This document shows, piece by piece, positions 1-12,685 of a stretch of 64,000 nt of DNA (its first letter is position 1; each line of letters starts with the position of its first letter). The stretch covers positions 4,511,652 through 4,575,651 of the forward strand of contig BCJC01000001.1 of the NCBI GenBank assembly GCA_001600175.1, read 5' to 3'. The position numbers were made by a program, and so were the translations under genes. The DNA is from Erythrobasidium yunnanense. Taxonomy: Eukaryota > Basidiomycota > Cystobasidiomycetes > Erythrobasidiales > Erythrobasidiaceae. The notes beneath the pieces were generated by a model. The model ran no database searches and was not told where the DNA came from. It saw only the letters and a list, made by a program, of their open reading frames with translations.

Positions 1-15
1 TATCCTGCTTCATCA

Positions 16-696
16 TTACTTCGATACCTCCATCCGCTGATACCGCTTATCTCCCTTCTCATATCGAGCATTCATCTTCTGCTGTCGCTTGCTCATACCT
101 TCTGTCGACTTTGTTTGCGCTTGTGCCTGCGACTGTGCTGCTTTCAGATTTGCTGCTGCTTGATCTTTCGCCTTGAAGAGGAAAGGAGCGGCGATCTTTG
201 CGATCTTGTACGCTGCAAAGCCCGGAATCTGATGTGCAGATACTGTCAGATGCTTTGTACTTACAGAGAATCATGAGGGTACTTACCAATGCATAAAGCC
301 ACCAAGCTTTTGAAGTAATTAAAGCGCCCGTCTGAGCTGCCCAAGTCACGAATACGACGTCCAGCATGTACTGCGTGAGTCCAGCTTGTCCGAGATCATC
401 TCCTGCCGACTTTGCTCTCGGCGAGCCCATCGATACCAGCTGTGCATAGAGCGCTAAGGACGGTACTGAAGTGAGGATGTAGAGGAGGATATGGGAGCGG
501 GTTCTTTGTGACGAGAAGAGGAGGAAGCAGAGTAGTTGGAGGAGCTGCGAGCGGACAAAGTCAGTCAGTTTCGGTCCAGCTTTCTTGACGCAGGCAGGTC
601 GCATGAATGTACATGAGTAATGAGGAATCCGTATTTGAGCATGGCTAATGTCGACGCATTTTCAGCTGCAATACGCTTATCGCTCTTGTTGGCCAT
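16..696 (-). CDS. SND2: SND2 / TMEM208 family ER protein
   Basis: Small multi-pass ER membrane protein of the TMEM208/Snd2 family, which acts in the SRP-independent (SND) route for targeting proteins to the ER. Three exons on the minus strand: 613-696, 287-544 and 16-228, giving 184 residues, the usual size. The N-terminus starts MANKSDKRIAAENA, typical of the family. Hydrophobic segments fill exon 2, and the join into exon 3 restores the conserved ALIPGFAAYKIAKI segment. A Q/K-rich cytosolic tail (SKRQQKMNARYEK) follows. An alternative acceptor 16 nt downstream in intron 2 is possible but breaks the conserved segment. The start codon lies 51 bp from that of the divergent ENP2. Confidence 0.85.
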
Positions 697-747
697 CTTT
701 GAGTAGGTCTAAGGTCATCCTTGTAATCACTTCAAGACTTTTGGTCC

Positions 748-3480
748 ATGGTCGTCAATCTCGCGTCGACGGGGTCTAATGCAAGCTTCAAGACATCTCT
801 AAAGCACCTTTAAACATGATAATAACACTTTCCTTCAACAGGCTCGTGTTTATATTGTAAATGGTGCAAACCTGTCGGTACCGGACTGGCTCGCGCCCAA
901 GAAGAAGGGCGAACGTCGCAGAAGAAACAAAGCTGACAGCGAACAGCAAGGACTACGCCTGATTCAGGTAGATTGACTGATTATGATGCCGGTCAGGTGA
1001 AGATTCTGACTCTCGTGGCCATTTTATCAGGACTTTGACTTTCCTGAAGCCAGCAACAAGATCAAGACTACCAGAGATGGCCAGTACTGTCTCGTTACTG
1101 GAACATACAAGCCGCGCTTGAAGATATACGACCTCGTCGAACTCGGACTGAAGAGCGAGCGAGTGACAGACTCTGAAAATGTAGACTTTGCAATCCTATC
1201 CGATGACTGGACCAAGACACTCCACTTGCAAGCAGATAGAAGCTTGTCGGTCCATACTGCGGCGTCAGTCTTCTATTCGACGAGGATACCGAAACATGGA
1301 AGAGCGCTCGCATACCATTTTCCTTCATGCGATGCTCTAGTCGGAGCGCAGGGCAATCAGATATACAGGTTGAACCTCGACCAAGGTCGTTTCCTCAACT
1401 CGCTTGAATGCCAGACATCCGTAGCAGGCGTGAATGCGCTAGACCTCAATCCAGCGCATGGCCTGCTAGCATGCGGTACAGAAGGCATAGATACGCCAGG
1501 GACTGTGGAATTCTGGGACTTGAGGTCGCGGCGGCGAGCTGGAATTCTCGAAATGCCTGCTTCGCAACTGCAAGGAGCAACTTCTTTCTCGGCAGACGGG
1601 GTTGATGCACCATTGTCAGTCACCTCTCTCGCATCGCGTACCGATGGTCTCAATCTCGCAGTCGGTACCTCTTCTGGCCACACCCTTCTATACGATCTAC
1701 GAGCCAACGCACCTTACACAATGAAAGACCAAGGCTACGGCATGCCCATCAAGAAGATCGAATGGTGCTATTCTTCAGCTTCTACAGACTCGAACGAAGC
1801 AGGTGGCTACGTAGCGACTGTCGATGCGAAAGTCATGAAGATCTGGGGCGCGCAGTCTTCCAACAATCTCATCTCCATCAACCCGCCCAACGACATCAAC
1901 GATATGCACATCTATCCTGGTTCCGGCCTCGTCATGCTCGCGAACGAAGCTTCGCCCGTCACTGCATACTATGTACCTCAGCTTGGCCAAGCACCGAAAT
2001 GGTGTCGCTTCTTGGACAACATGACCGAAGAGATGGAGCAAGACACTGTGGAGACGCTCTATGACGACTACAAGTTCGTTGATCGAGCAGAACTACAACA
2101 GCTGGGTATGGATCATCTCGTTGGGACAGAGACGCTCAAGCCATATATGCATGGATTCTTCGTCGATCTCCGCCTATATACGAAAGCGAGAGCTATTGCG
2201 AATCCCTTCGCGTACGCAGAGTATAGAGACAGACTTGTTCGCGAGAAGATGGAGAAAGAGCAGGAAAGCAGAATCAGAGCTAGTAAGACATCGCTGGCGT
2301 CGCAGAGCAAGAAGGCGAAAGAAGCCGCAGAAGCTGTCAAGAGTGCGTCCGTTAACAAAGACCTCGCAGAGAAGATCAGACTGCGCGAAGAGAAGGAAGA
2401 ACAGTTGCGCGAGAAGAAAGCTGCCAAGAGAGCTGCTGTGCTTGCGAGTCGCGAGGCTGGCAATGCAGATGCAGAAGCGGAAGAGGGAGATGCACAACCT
2501 GCTTCTACTAAACAGCAACCGAAAGCTGGTGCACAATCTATCCTTACAGACTCTCGATTCGGTGCACTCTTCCAAGATCCAGAATTCGAAGTCGATGAAG
2601 ACACACTTGAATTCGCTATGCTCAACCCGTCGACTGTTGCGAGAAAGGCTAATCAGCCGAAAGACAGACAAGAGATTGGAGCGGAGTATGCTGAAGCCAG
2701 TGATGAGCAAGCTGAAGACGTGGAAGATGATGAAGACGAAGCTTCGGAAGGCGATAGCGATAGCAACAGTAGTGATGAAGGAGGTAAGTCGGTAACGCAT
2801 CTGCTTACGGTGATGGAGCACGTATTAATGCATGACTGGCAGACCTTGGACAATACGATCCGCGTGTCAAGAACGGCCGTGCAGCGCCTGGTCAAGTGGA
2901 TGAGCGGACAGGCAAGCGGCGTGCACCTAATCAAGTGAAAGAGCGTGAAGCAAAGCGTGAAGTCTGGGCTGCATCGAAAGCTGCAGCCAAGGCAAGAGCC
3001 GTAGCTAGCGAAGCACCACGAACATATCGACCTAAGCTAGTCGTGGACAATGGCGAAGATGCGCTCGGTACATCTGCCGATCAGACGTTTGGTCAGCGGG
3101 CACATAAGACGCTGGATCCGCAGACCTCCAAGAAGAGTCGATCTGGCCGTGCCTTGCCGCGAGGCGCAGCTGTCGATTCTGAAGACGGTGTCATTCGATC
3201 TATTGGCGGAGGAGGCATGGAATACTCCTTCGTGCCGAAAACGACTTCTGCGCAAGATAGGATCGACGAAGAGCGCTTGCAGCGGAAGCAGCAGAGGATG
3301 GACAAGCAGGCGAAAGACAACATTGCGAAAGGCCGTTTCGGTGCAGGATTGGAGAAGGGAACTGCAGCGTCAGAAAGTGCAAGAGCGCAGCTTGATCTGG
3401 GGGAAGACGAGAGGTCTGGTAGGAAGAATATGCGAAGACCGTTCCGCAGTGCAAGCAGGAACAAGACTAGAAATCTATAA
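748..3480 (+). CDS. ENP2: ENP2/NOL10 nucleolar WD-repeat protein
   Basis: Nucleolar protein required for 40S ribosome biogenesis as part of the small-subunit processome. Exons 748-780, 842-967, 1031-2783 and 2843-3480 give 849 residues. Intron 1 is GC-AG (GCAAGC donor at 781), which joins to the family N-terminus ARVYIVNGANLSVPDW. The WD-repeat part includes EASNKIKTTRDGQYC, FAILSDDWTKTLHL, VEFWDLRSR and KDQGYGMPIKKIEW, all hallmarks of Enp2. Charged coiled-coil and acidic stretches follow (from about residue 430), then a C-terminal basic NUC153-like segment (MEYSFVPK). It converges on ELP2, with 80 bp between stop codons. Confidence 0.92.
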
Positions 3481-3560
3481 CTCTCGACTCAGTGCTTGTT
3501 GCTATTACTACCGCCATGGAGACGGGCTGCCAGATGTTGTTGCGATAACTACATTCTAGA

Positions 3561-6500
3561 TTACGCTTCGGGCAGAGTTACTCGAGATACCCGGACCGAA
3601 TGATCCTCGCTACAGCTGGCTAACAAGGGTAGCTCGCCACCTTGAGCCCTTGCATGAGGCTGCCAAGCTAGTCTTCGTACCGTCCCGGTATGTGCATAGC
3701 TGTAGTATGGTTAGCGAGGTACTTATGATTGCTCGATCAGGACAGATACGTACTCGGAATCTATGGTCAAGCGGTGCGTCCACTCTGTACTGTTATCGAG
3801 ACTTGCAGAATAGATTTGGATGAGACCGCTTTCCGTGCCTACCGCGAGGTACCGACTGAAACAGCACAACCTCAGTTGGGCCTTGAGGAAAGACGTCAAG
3901 ATGCCTTACCTGTGCTGATCTGATGTAAAGGAGACGGCAGTCGCCGCTTCAGTAAGAGTCAGAGTAGCTGCTGTCGTCCACCGTGTGTGATCGTTGTCCT
4001 CTTTGTGCCAGATTTTGACCTAGAACCCTAATTAGCATTGGTTTGCTAGCAGTAGCAGTTTAGCCTACCTGCTTATCGCGAGAAGCGGTTGCGAAAATGC
4101 TTCCATCATCCGACCAAGCAGCATCCCAGATAATACGAGCGTGCGCTTTGCTGAGATGAGCAATACGCTGATACTGGCCATCTTCTCCCTTGTAGTACAT
4201 CTGCCAGCTTCGATCGCGGGAAACAGACAAGATGTACTTGTCGTCAGGCGAGAAGATGATCCGCGTAACAGTGAGCGTATGCCCAGCTAGAGGAGGTAAG
4301 ACTTGCGCCCATGTGTCAGTGCGGTGCAGTCGTAAGACAGCATGCTCAGCTGTTGTCGACCGACAAGCCGACGCTATAAGTTGGCCATCACGCGATGCTG
4401 CGATTGCGTTTATCTCGTAGCCGTGAGCATATAGCTTCTCGGTCCTTTTCGAGCTTGTCAGATACATTCTGGAACAGCTTTAGAGACTACCCACTCTGGC
4501 CATAGAGTCGAGGTAAGTAGCTGCTCTTCGAAGGGCGGTTGCTGAAGAGCTTGGAAAGTGATCGTGTCCGCTCCTCCCATTGCTGTCCCGTTCAATTCGG
4601 ATTTGCCTTGTGCTGTCAAGTATGTCAGCAGAATTACAAACTTGGAAAGCTTCCATCTCACTGCCGAAGACTGCCTTGTTCGATAAGCCAAGCGCAGGTA
4701 CAGTCGCTGCGTTCGGTCGTTCACCCTGGCAATCTTGTAAGTTAGGCCTTGTAGGTATGTGAGATTGGACTCACATCGTCTTCCAGATCGCTACATGTAC
4801 CCAAAGAAGCCATTGATCTGACAAAGACGCCAGGCGCGTCGAAGACTCTGACGATCTTCTCCTCTGATCCGCTAATGAGCCGTGTCCGCGACAGGAATGC
4901 GACGTCTTCCATGTCATATCCATGTATCTGAGGCCGACACAGTTCATGCCACGTCTCTTTCCCATTCCGCTTCCACGGCGCATGCAGTCGAGCTGTCTGG
5001 TCTGCTCCTACAGATACGAGATAGTCGCCGTTGGGCTCCCAAGCAAGACTTGTGACTTTCTCAAAGTGACCTGTGACGGATATCACTGGCTTCCAATGCC
5101 CTGCTTTTGCGTCTTCTCGTCGCCAGCAGTGGAAACTGCCTCCCCAGCCATGAGCTAGCACAGTCTCTGCATCCTTGCCCCATAAAGCGCCGAAGAAGCC
5201 AAGATTCGTGCCTCCAAGCTCGCCGAACCTCTGACTTGATAGCCAGAGTGAAGAAGAGGAATCGTGGGTCCACATGATCATTGATCTGTCTGCAGATGCA
5301 GATAGAAGAACAGGTATGCTAGATTCGGAAGTTGGAGGCCGCCAATGTACGCCAGTCACCCAATTATCGTGTCCCAAGAGCACTGATTCCGAAGTGCATG
5401 CATAGCTGTAGCAATACTTAGCATGACGCTACCCGACGGATGAGCTTGATGACGCACCTTCTGCCATCTACAGATATAAGATACTGCTTAGCAGCTATCT
5501 CTCCATCCTGGATATCGTCTATGCTATCCAGAATATCCAGCGGTGATGAGCTGCTTGAAGCGGCGATAGATGCATCATTCGTATGCTTGCTTTGCGTGAA
5601 CTTCCATAGACGAATATAGTTGTCTTGTGACCCAGAGGCCAGTAGTATATCGCCGTCTTTGTAGTCTGTCACTTCTGAAGGACCTGATTGCGCATCGAGA
5701 GGATAGCAGAAGGATAGGCAACGGACCCAGTCAGTGTGGCCTGGTAGAGTGACAGACGCGGAGAACGTCTAGACCAGTAGTCAGTAGGCTGTCAGTCGGT
5801 GAAGATGCTTTACGAACTTGGCTTCCAGACGGGCAGGTGTACAGGAAGATGCGCTTGTCGGTCCCGCCGATGGTCAGCAGGATGTCTGCAGCACTCATAT
5901 AAGTCATGGCGACATGTCGATGGACGATGGCTTACCCTTGCTATTCGGGAGGAAGCTAAAGGCAGCATCCATAGGGATAGTCCGCTTGAGATCTAGCTTT
6001 TGCAGCAACTTGGGCGCTTCTAGAATATTCAATTAGTACTATTGAACTTGCAGCACATAATTGATCCAGCCAATTACCTAGACCTTCCCAGCTGTACATT
6101 GACATGGTTGTGTCGGATGTTCCGACAGCGAGTAAATGCGAATCCACATTGACCTCGAAGCTTGCGAGCGCTCCGATAGATGCTGTATGCGATAGTGTCG
6201 CTACTCTCACCCACTTTGTTATGCAATGTCAGCTGGGCTCAACGTACGCCTGCAGTAGTTCGAGGTGCCCACCTGGCCGTCATCATCTTGTGACCATACG
6301 ATAGCTGTACCAGAAGTATCTCCACTGAGGAAAGTCGGTCTAGCGTTACTATTGGTTGACTTCAAGAATTTGACGACCGTGACAGTGCCTTGATGGCCAG
6401 GAAGAGTCGCATAAACACCGCGTGAGCTGTCATCCTACATTTAGAGATATCAGAACAAGAATACAGAGAAGGAGCTGCGAAAAGCATCAAGGAAAGTAGA

Positions 6501-6646
6501 TGGACCTCGGAGTTCCAGAGAGCTATAAGTTTGCCGGCGCCATATGCGACGAGGCCATATTGGTTGACATCTGCGACGTTCGAGTAGCGGTTGCATCCAG
6601 CGGAAATGTAGACGGGCTCGACGCTTCTGGCTTTTCCTTTGCTCAT
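3561..6646 (-). CDS. ELP2: Elongator complex subunit 2
   Basis: Double WD40 beta-propeller subunit of Elongator, which modifies wobble uridines in tRNA and supports transcription elongation. Thirteen exons on the minus strand: 6506-6646, 6273-6434, 6078-6213, 5936-6019, 5818-5885, 5458-5768, 4775-5405, 4638-4725, 4495-4582, 4069-4444, 3910-4019, 3754-3855 and 3561-3699, giving 811 residues (human about 826). Diagnostic motifs are LPGHTDWVRCLSF, VLLGHDNWVTGVHW, VPALGLSNKAVF, STLWPE-TEKLYAHGYEIN, SPDDKYILSVSRDRSW and LASCSEDHSVRV. Weakest joins are the exon 1 donor (GTCCAT) and the 4638 boundary. It diverges from TRS20 with 96 bp between start codons. Confidence 0.93.
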
Positions 6647-6742
6647 CGTCGTTCAGGCAGTTCAGTCAGTTCGCCGAAATCAAACAAGCTTGTCTTTACA
6701 CCATTTCACGACTTTGCTAACAAAGATTAACATCCACAAGGC

Positions 6743-7396
6743 ATGGCGTACTACTTTGTTATAGTCGGGACGCGCGACAACCCGCTGTATGAAGCGACCT
6801 TGACCTCGTCCAAGTTCCCTGCCCCAGCTCCTCTACCTCCAAACGTCCAGTCTGCAGCATCGCTGTTCGCAAGTGGAGGCGCACCGGGATATGCTACCAA
6901 GAACTCCCGCCATGTAATGCAGATGGTCGCCCATGCTAGCCTGGACGTTATCGAGGAAATCCAGTGGACGACGGCAACGATGTAGGGGCTAACCTCTTTC
7001 TAATGCTGATGTATGAGCTTACTCTTGGTTGCCGCAGGTACATGAAGGGCGTTGACCGCTTTCACGAGTGGAACATCTCGTCTTGGGCGACACCTGGAGG
7101 TAAGCTTGCACTGAATCATCGTCTAAGGCTATCTAAGAATGCGTTTGCGCAGGCATGAAGTTAATTCTGCTATATGATACCAAGAATGACGACGGTATAC
7201 GACTCTTCTTTCATGAAGCGTGGGAACTGTATGTCAAGGTAAGCTTTCAGGCTGGTGCAATTAGAGCTCTTATAGGCCTTTGCTGATTGTGTGTTGTGTA
7301 CAGACCCTGCTCAATCCATTCCATCAGCCAAATGCACCCATACAGAGCAGGCTATTCGACATGAAGGTCCGTGCGAGCGCAAAGAAGCATCTCTGA
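6743..7396 (+). CDS. TRS20: TRAPP subunit Trs20 / sedlin (TRAPPC2)
   Basis: Small longin-fold subunit of TRAPP, the guanine-nucleotide exchange and tethering complex of ER-Golgi and endosomal traffic. Exons 6743-6981, 7038-7099, 7153-7238 and 7304-7396 give 159 residues, a little longer than human TRAPPC2 (140). Family motifs: MAYYFVIVGTRDNPLYEA at the N-terminus, then MYMKGVDRFHEWNISSW across the first join, MKLILLYD and the C-terminal FDMKVRASAKKHL. A small insertion rich in Ala, Gly and Pro lies around residues 25-50. All three introns are 50-65 nt. Confidence 0.93.
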
Positions 7397-8173
7397 GCTC
7401 AATCAGTCGACAATGGATATGTATATGCACATATCAGGACTACCTCCCGTTCAGTCAGCTTCTTCAAGACGAAGCGGCCAGGGTTCCGTAGCACAACCGT
7501 ACTGCGGTCGCTGGTACGCTGGTAGGGTGCATCTAGATAGCTCGGATGAGCTCGTGACGCTACAGTTACAACAGTCCGCCAACCATGAAAGACATCGGGC
7601 CAACAGCGCTGCGCACGCAGCAGACACGGTCAGGATCTGGACTCGGAACCTGTCTTTGAACCTCCAGCCAGATGGCGAATCCGACTACTGGCTCAGTAAA
7701 GAGTCGCATCCGAAGCCATACGGATAGTACACAGCAAGGCTGCCGGAGAATGCTCGTATAATTCAAGCGGGATAGCCCAAAAAATGGGTAACAGAGCGGT
7801 TTCCAGCTATGCCTCGCAGTCGATCAGTGCGACAAACGAGCTCAAAGGACACATGCCTGCTGTAGACTCCCTCCTCATCATGATTAAAGCGACGCCCTGG
7901 TATTAGACCACGTGTGAGACCGATCGAAGGAGGATGTATCCGCATTTATATTACAGAGTGCCTTGTAGCTAGCTAGCTTTGCTTTCTATCCATTTCTGCC
8001 AGAAAGCAACATGCCCAACTAGATAGTTACGGCACAGTTCGTGCGTTGAGGCCTACACCTCTGCTGAAACCAGAGGGATCTTCCACACCAGAAAGAAGCA
8101 AGAACCGCGGAGCTAGAGCTGGAAAAGCTTGCCTATCAAAGTGCAGGCTTTTCAGGCAAAGCTGCATCCCACA
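7397..8173. other. Intergenic region without a recognised gene
   Basis: About 780 bp between TRS20 and the DUF6534-type gene. A short open frame at 7371-7727 (+) continues out of the TRS20 tail in another frame, resembles no family I know and has no supporting splice pattern, so I do not call it. The last 100 bp presumably hold the promoter of the next gene. Confidence 0.4.
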
Positions 8174-9825
8174 ATGATAGGTGTCATCGACAAAGGTTCT
8201 CATAACCCATATCCTGTCGCTGCGACCGGTTTCCTGTTCGGCACCTGCACCACGCTCTTGCTCTTCGGTATTCACATCTCCCAAGTCGCACGCTACTACC
8301 ACCGCTTTGGAGAAGACAGGAAGAGATACCGATATGCTCTCGTTCCGGTCGTCTTTGGCCTCTCGCTTCTGCACATCGTTCTCATCCTCCTGGCGATGTA
8401 TAACTATTTCGTTTTCGGGATTCTGGAGCCACGAGTATGGGGAAGCTTCTACTGGGTAAGTTTGCTAATCTGTGCTTGTACAGCTTTGCTGAAAAGCTTT
8501 GTTGCAGTCCCTCTCAGGTGTGCTTGACTGCTGTTTTCGGTGGTTGAGACGGATCACCTAACAAGCTCAATCGCCAGCACAAGATCTACTTATTCCCACG
8601 GTCTCCTTCGTCTCGCATTGCTTCTTCGGCTACCGAGTCTGTAGTCTTGCGGGAGCAAAGCGGACCTGGTGGCATCTCTATACCGTCTTCGCCTTCCTGA
8701 CCTTCTTGACAGGCATAGCGTGAGCCCACACTACGTCAAATGAGCTCTTGCCCATCATACTAATTGTGTTGTTTGAAGATTCGGCATATGCGCCCGCCTC
8801 TGGTCTCAAGATCCGTGGATGCCATATGATCAATTCTTGGTCAGCTCGTCTCGAAATCCATTGCACGGCGATGTGCTGACTATCTGGCATTACAGCGGCT
8901 TTCAGTCGGGCCTGTTGCCAATTCATTGCCCACTGCCTGGCTCTCATGCGCTGCTCTGATCGATGGTGGTCTTACTGCCTCCCTCGTCTACCTTCTTTTG
9001 CGCGAGAAGTCGGCATATACGCACACACGCCGGCTGCTGGCAAAAGTGGCTCAGCTGACTCTAGAAACGGGTGCGCTTTTACTACAAACTTTCCCGATGC
9101 TAACTGTCATGAGCTGACTCGTACATCATGTGCTATTAGTTTTGCTAACACACCTCATTGGTGCAACTCTCTTCATACTATGGCTTGTCTCGCGAACCCG
9201 GTCCAACGCCTTCTGGTTTTTAATTGAAATCATCTCCGAGATGTATGCTCTCAGCATATTGTTCACGCTCAAGTAAGTCTCAAATTGTAACTCGCATGTG
9301 GAACTATCGAACTGATTAAGCGCTGCTCGTGGTTATAGTTCCAGACAAGTCTTACGCAAGAATGCTCGCCCGGACTCCCAAATCATGATGGACCGACAGC
9401 TTCATATACTGAGCAATAACAACAGCACCTCATCCCAGCAAGCGAATCCTCCTTTACCGCATTGGCGGCACAGTGTCCGGTCAGATAGTGCGATACCTTC
9501 GAGTGTCGCCGATCCTAGGACGACGCCAATTGCAGCAACTCTCGTAGACTTGAGGACCCACGGAATATCGACTCCGTTTAATGGCGGTCCGTCTCAAGCA
9601 GCAAGCGGTCATACCTTCTTAGAAGCCCTCATGGACACTGAGGGAGAGCCTGACAGCGGAGCCAACACCCCTTGGAGCGAGAAAAGCATCAGATGGATAC
9701 CAAACCTTGGCAGTAGGTTGAGGCGCACCTCCAATCATGTTCAGCGCGGCCTCCGGAATTCCGATTCAACAGAAACATCTTCTGTCTCTTCGGATAAGGC
9801 CGACAAGAACGGGCAGTCTGTATAA
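8174..9825 (+). CDS. Seven-helix membrane protein, DUF6534 type
   Basis: Multi-pass membrane protein resembling the basidiomycete DUF6534 family, whose function is unknown. Exons 8174-8455, 8508-8517, 8578-8719, 8779-8839, 8896-9070, 9140-9272 and 9339-9825 give 429 residues. Features typical of the family: an N-terminal segment with VAATGFLFGTCTTLLLFGI, the FVSHCFFGYRV motif in the middle, a helix ending in ALIDGGLTASLVYLLL, and the NAFWFLIEIISEMYALSIL / TLNSRQ end of the last helix. A polar Ser/Thr-rich cytosolic tail of about 150 residues follows. Exon 2 is only 10 nt (TCCCTCTCAG) and is needed to hold frame between two good introns. The start is the first Met of the open frame. Confidence 0.8.
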
Positions 9826-10076
9826 TAGTGAACGTGTGAAGAGCTCCTCAATCGTATCATAGATGTGTAGCATTAGCATTGGTGCATAGTCGCAAAATAG
9901 CATGTCCGGCTGGACGATCTAGCAACAGCATCACAGACTCGTCGGCTGCTTTAAGTCAAGTAGATAGCTTGCACACCACAGTGCAAATCAAACCGCAATT
10001 CTGTGCCGTTAACCTTGCCATCACATCAACACGTCGTCATTATTCCGGGCTTTCGCGTTCGCAGCATAGCAAGTTG

Positions 10077-12685
10077 ATGCTAGACTCGGACACCGGTGGT
10101 GGTTCTGGCCAGTCATTGCCTGGATGGGTCCTCACCGCGTCGACTATTGCGGCGCTGCTGGCTACCGGTCTTTCCGTATGGACCATTGTTCTTCAGCTCA
10201 AGAATTATAGGAAGCCTCTTCTGCGTTGGTCCACGCTCTCCAGATACTGCTCTGCATGTGGCTCACAAGCTTGCTACAGAACGATGGGTCGTCCGGATCC
10301 TTTGTATGGTGCCTATCTATTCTCTGGCCTCTATGATAGCGCTGTACTCTTTGGACGCGGCTTTCCTTATTGATCTGATAAGAGATCTGTACGAAGCATT
10401 CTGTATCTAGTAAGTTGGCATATCTACTCCAAGAAGTCATGCTGACGTCTCTTGCCGCGAACAGCTGCTTCTTCTCTCTACTCTTGACATATCTGGGCGG
10501 CGAACGATCTCTTCTCATATTGCTGCATGGGAGAGAACCTACGCCGCATCTCTGGCCGATGAACTATTTCTGCCGACCTCTGGACATCAGTGACCCGTTC
10601 AGCTTTCTCTTTCTGAAGCGAGGCATTCTTCGTAAGGACACAATATGCACTTGAGATGTACACCAAGCTGACTTCTTTACTCAGAATATGTCCAGCTCAA
10701 GCCTTTACTGGCGATTATCACGATTGTCCTGAAAGCCACTGGCAAATATGGCGAGGGAAATATAGAGGCCAGCAAAGGCTATACGTACATCTCTGTAGTC
10801 TCAAACTTCAGCGTTACACTAAGTCTGTACTGTCTGGCGATGTTTTGGCTCTGTACAGGCCAAGACCTGAAACCTTTCCGGTAAGGAACCGACCGAATCA
10901 TAGATGGCTAGGCTGACCTTGGGTTGCAGACCTATGCCCAAGTTCCTCTGCGTCAAAGCGCTCATCTGTAAGTCCGATCATTCACGTGTGCATCCCGATC
11001 TGACGGTTCCATACCAGTCTTCACATTCTGGCAAGGACTTGCAATCTCAATCTTAGTGCGAGCTGGGATACTCCATTCAAAGACCTACGACTCTGAACAC
11101 TTCGCTTTGGCGCTACAAGATCAGTTCCTATGCTACGAAATGCCATTCTTCGCGATTCTGCATGCTTTTGCATTTTCGCACAAGGATTACATGCCATCCC
11201 AGACGCGGACCTACTCTGGGCGCCTTCCATTCATGTATGCATTCCGGGATTCACTGCTTGGCTACAAGGATGTGCTGGACGACAGTTTGACGACTTTCCG
11301 AGGGACTGGCTTCAGTTACAGAACCTTCGAGCCAGCAGAAGGTGGACTACACAGCGCAACTGCCGATGCTCGCGCGCGGAGAGCAAGAGCAGGTCTGCGG
11401 TATGCTGATGGTGGGAAAACGAAGTACTGGCTACCTATGCCTGGTGCCGATGCAGAAGAAGCGTACGGACAACGTCCAACTCGGACGCCTGCTATCGCAT
11501 ACATTGGCACAGACGCGACTGAGCGACTCATAGAGACAGTTGAGCATCCTATAGAAAGTACTTCTGGAACTGGCTTCACAGAGTTTATCATCAATCCAGT
11601 CTCGACTATCAGTCGGAAAGTACGGGAAGCTAGGGATGAACGAAGAGGCTATGCACCAATAGCGCCTGAACAAGCAGATGAAGTGGTCCATCGCGATCCA
11701 CGCTATAGCACGGAGACGGATGTCAGTCGCCTGCAGGATCACTTGGATGCAGCTGCTGGATATGTGCCTTTGGCTGGTAGTGGCAGGGGTAATAAAAGCC
11801 TATTTGTAGAGAGATCAGATAGTCCGGTCTCCACCGAACGAAGTAATCTGGAATTCGATGGCCCGACCGAGGAGGAAGAGGCAATGTACAAGGAGAGTCG
11901 GTTGCTGGAGTTTGGCGACTACAACTACCGTAAGTATCGCAGGCAATGACCCCGGTACCTATGCTCGAGACTGATGGCTGTCTTCTAGCTGTTCTTGACG
12001 CCTCGAAAGAAGAAGCTCGACGGACAATGCGCGAGATGGAAGACGAGTTCATCAAAGGTCGTTCGGAAGCATGGCGACTTCACCGTCAATTCGATCAGAG
12101 GGAATGGCTCCGCACACACGGCAAGAAAGCCAAGCCTAAACATGCTAAAGCTAGCAAGAAGAAGCCTTCGAAACTTCCAGAGGGCTGCATCGATATCCTT
12201 GTTGAAGACCCTAATGCAGAAGAAGAAGAGCAGATTCTCGATAGGGAAAGGTACGTTCTGTCTTTCGGTGCGACAGATGGTGTCTTAAGGAACTCCGCTT
12301 TTGCAGGGGCGAACCAGGCTTATCGACAGGAGCGCCTGTGCGACTGTTCAGACGGACGTACGGGACGATACCATCGAGTGCGCGCTCAGCATCCTTTCCA
12401 CGCGAGACCGAAGATATACCTGGGACGCCTCCGCTCGAGCGAGGCACTACAGCAAGTGTCGCACGGCCGATTGAATCGCGGGCGCCTCCCAGTTTTGCCA
12501 AACTCACGCACCTGGACGATGGCTCTCCGATGCAGAAAAAGGCAGCTGATAGTGCAACGCATCATGTCGTCGAAACGTCTGAAGACCAAGAAGAAGAGGA
12601 GGCAGAGGCGGCAGACGAAATCGAACGGAGAAGGCGGCTGCCTAGAGCCAGCCAAGATCCGGACTACAACCCTTGGGAGCAGTGA
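10077..12685 (+). CDS. TMEM184 / DUF300 (organic solute transporter alpha-like) protein
   Basis: Seven-helix protein of the DUF300 family (TMEM184; related to organic solute transporter alpha). Exons 10077-10224, 10280-10409, 10465-10631, 10685-10880, 10930-10967, 11018-11929, 11989-12250 and 12307-12685 give 743 residues. The membrane core matches the family well: RWVVRILCMVPIYSLASM, DLYEAFCIYCFFSLL, YLGGERSLL, KPLLAIITIVLKATGKY, CVKALIFFTFWQG and EMPFFAILHAFAFSH. The remaining 400 or so residues form a long polar tail, rich in Arg, Glu and Ser, ending NPWEQ. Intron 1 uses an unusual GTTGGT donor. The substrate cannot be inferred. Confidence 0.88.

Noticed and set aside
3567-3923. Apparent two-exon plus-strand gene (frames around LEIPGPNDPRYSWL and RYVLGIYGQAV) after ENP2
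   Set aside because: The opposite strand reads as the last three exons of ELP2 with conserved WD motifs and matching introns; the plus-strand reading has no start codon.
7371-7727. 118-residue open frame after TRS20
   Set aside because: It starts inside the last TRS20 exon in another frame, has no conserved features, and fits no splice pattern.
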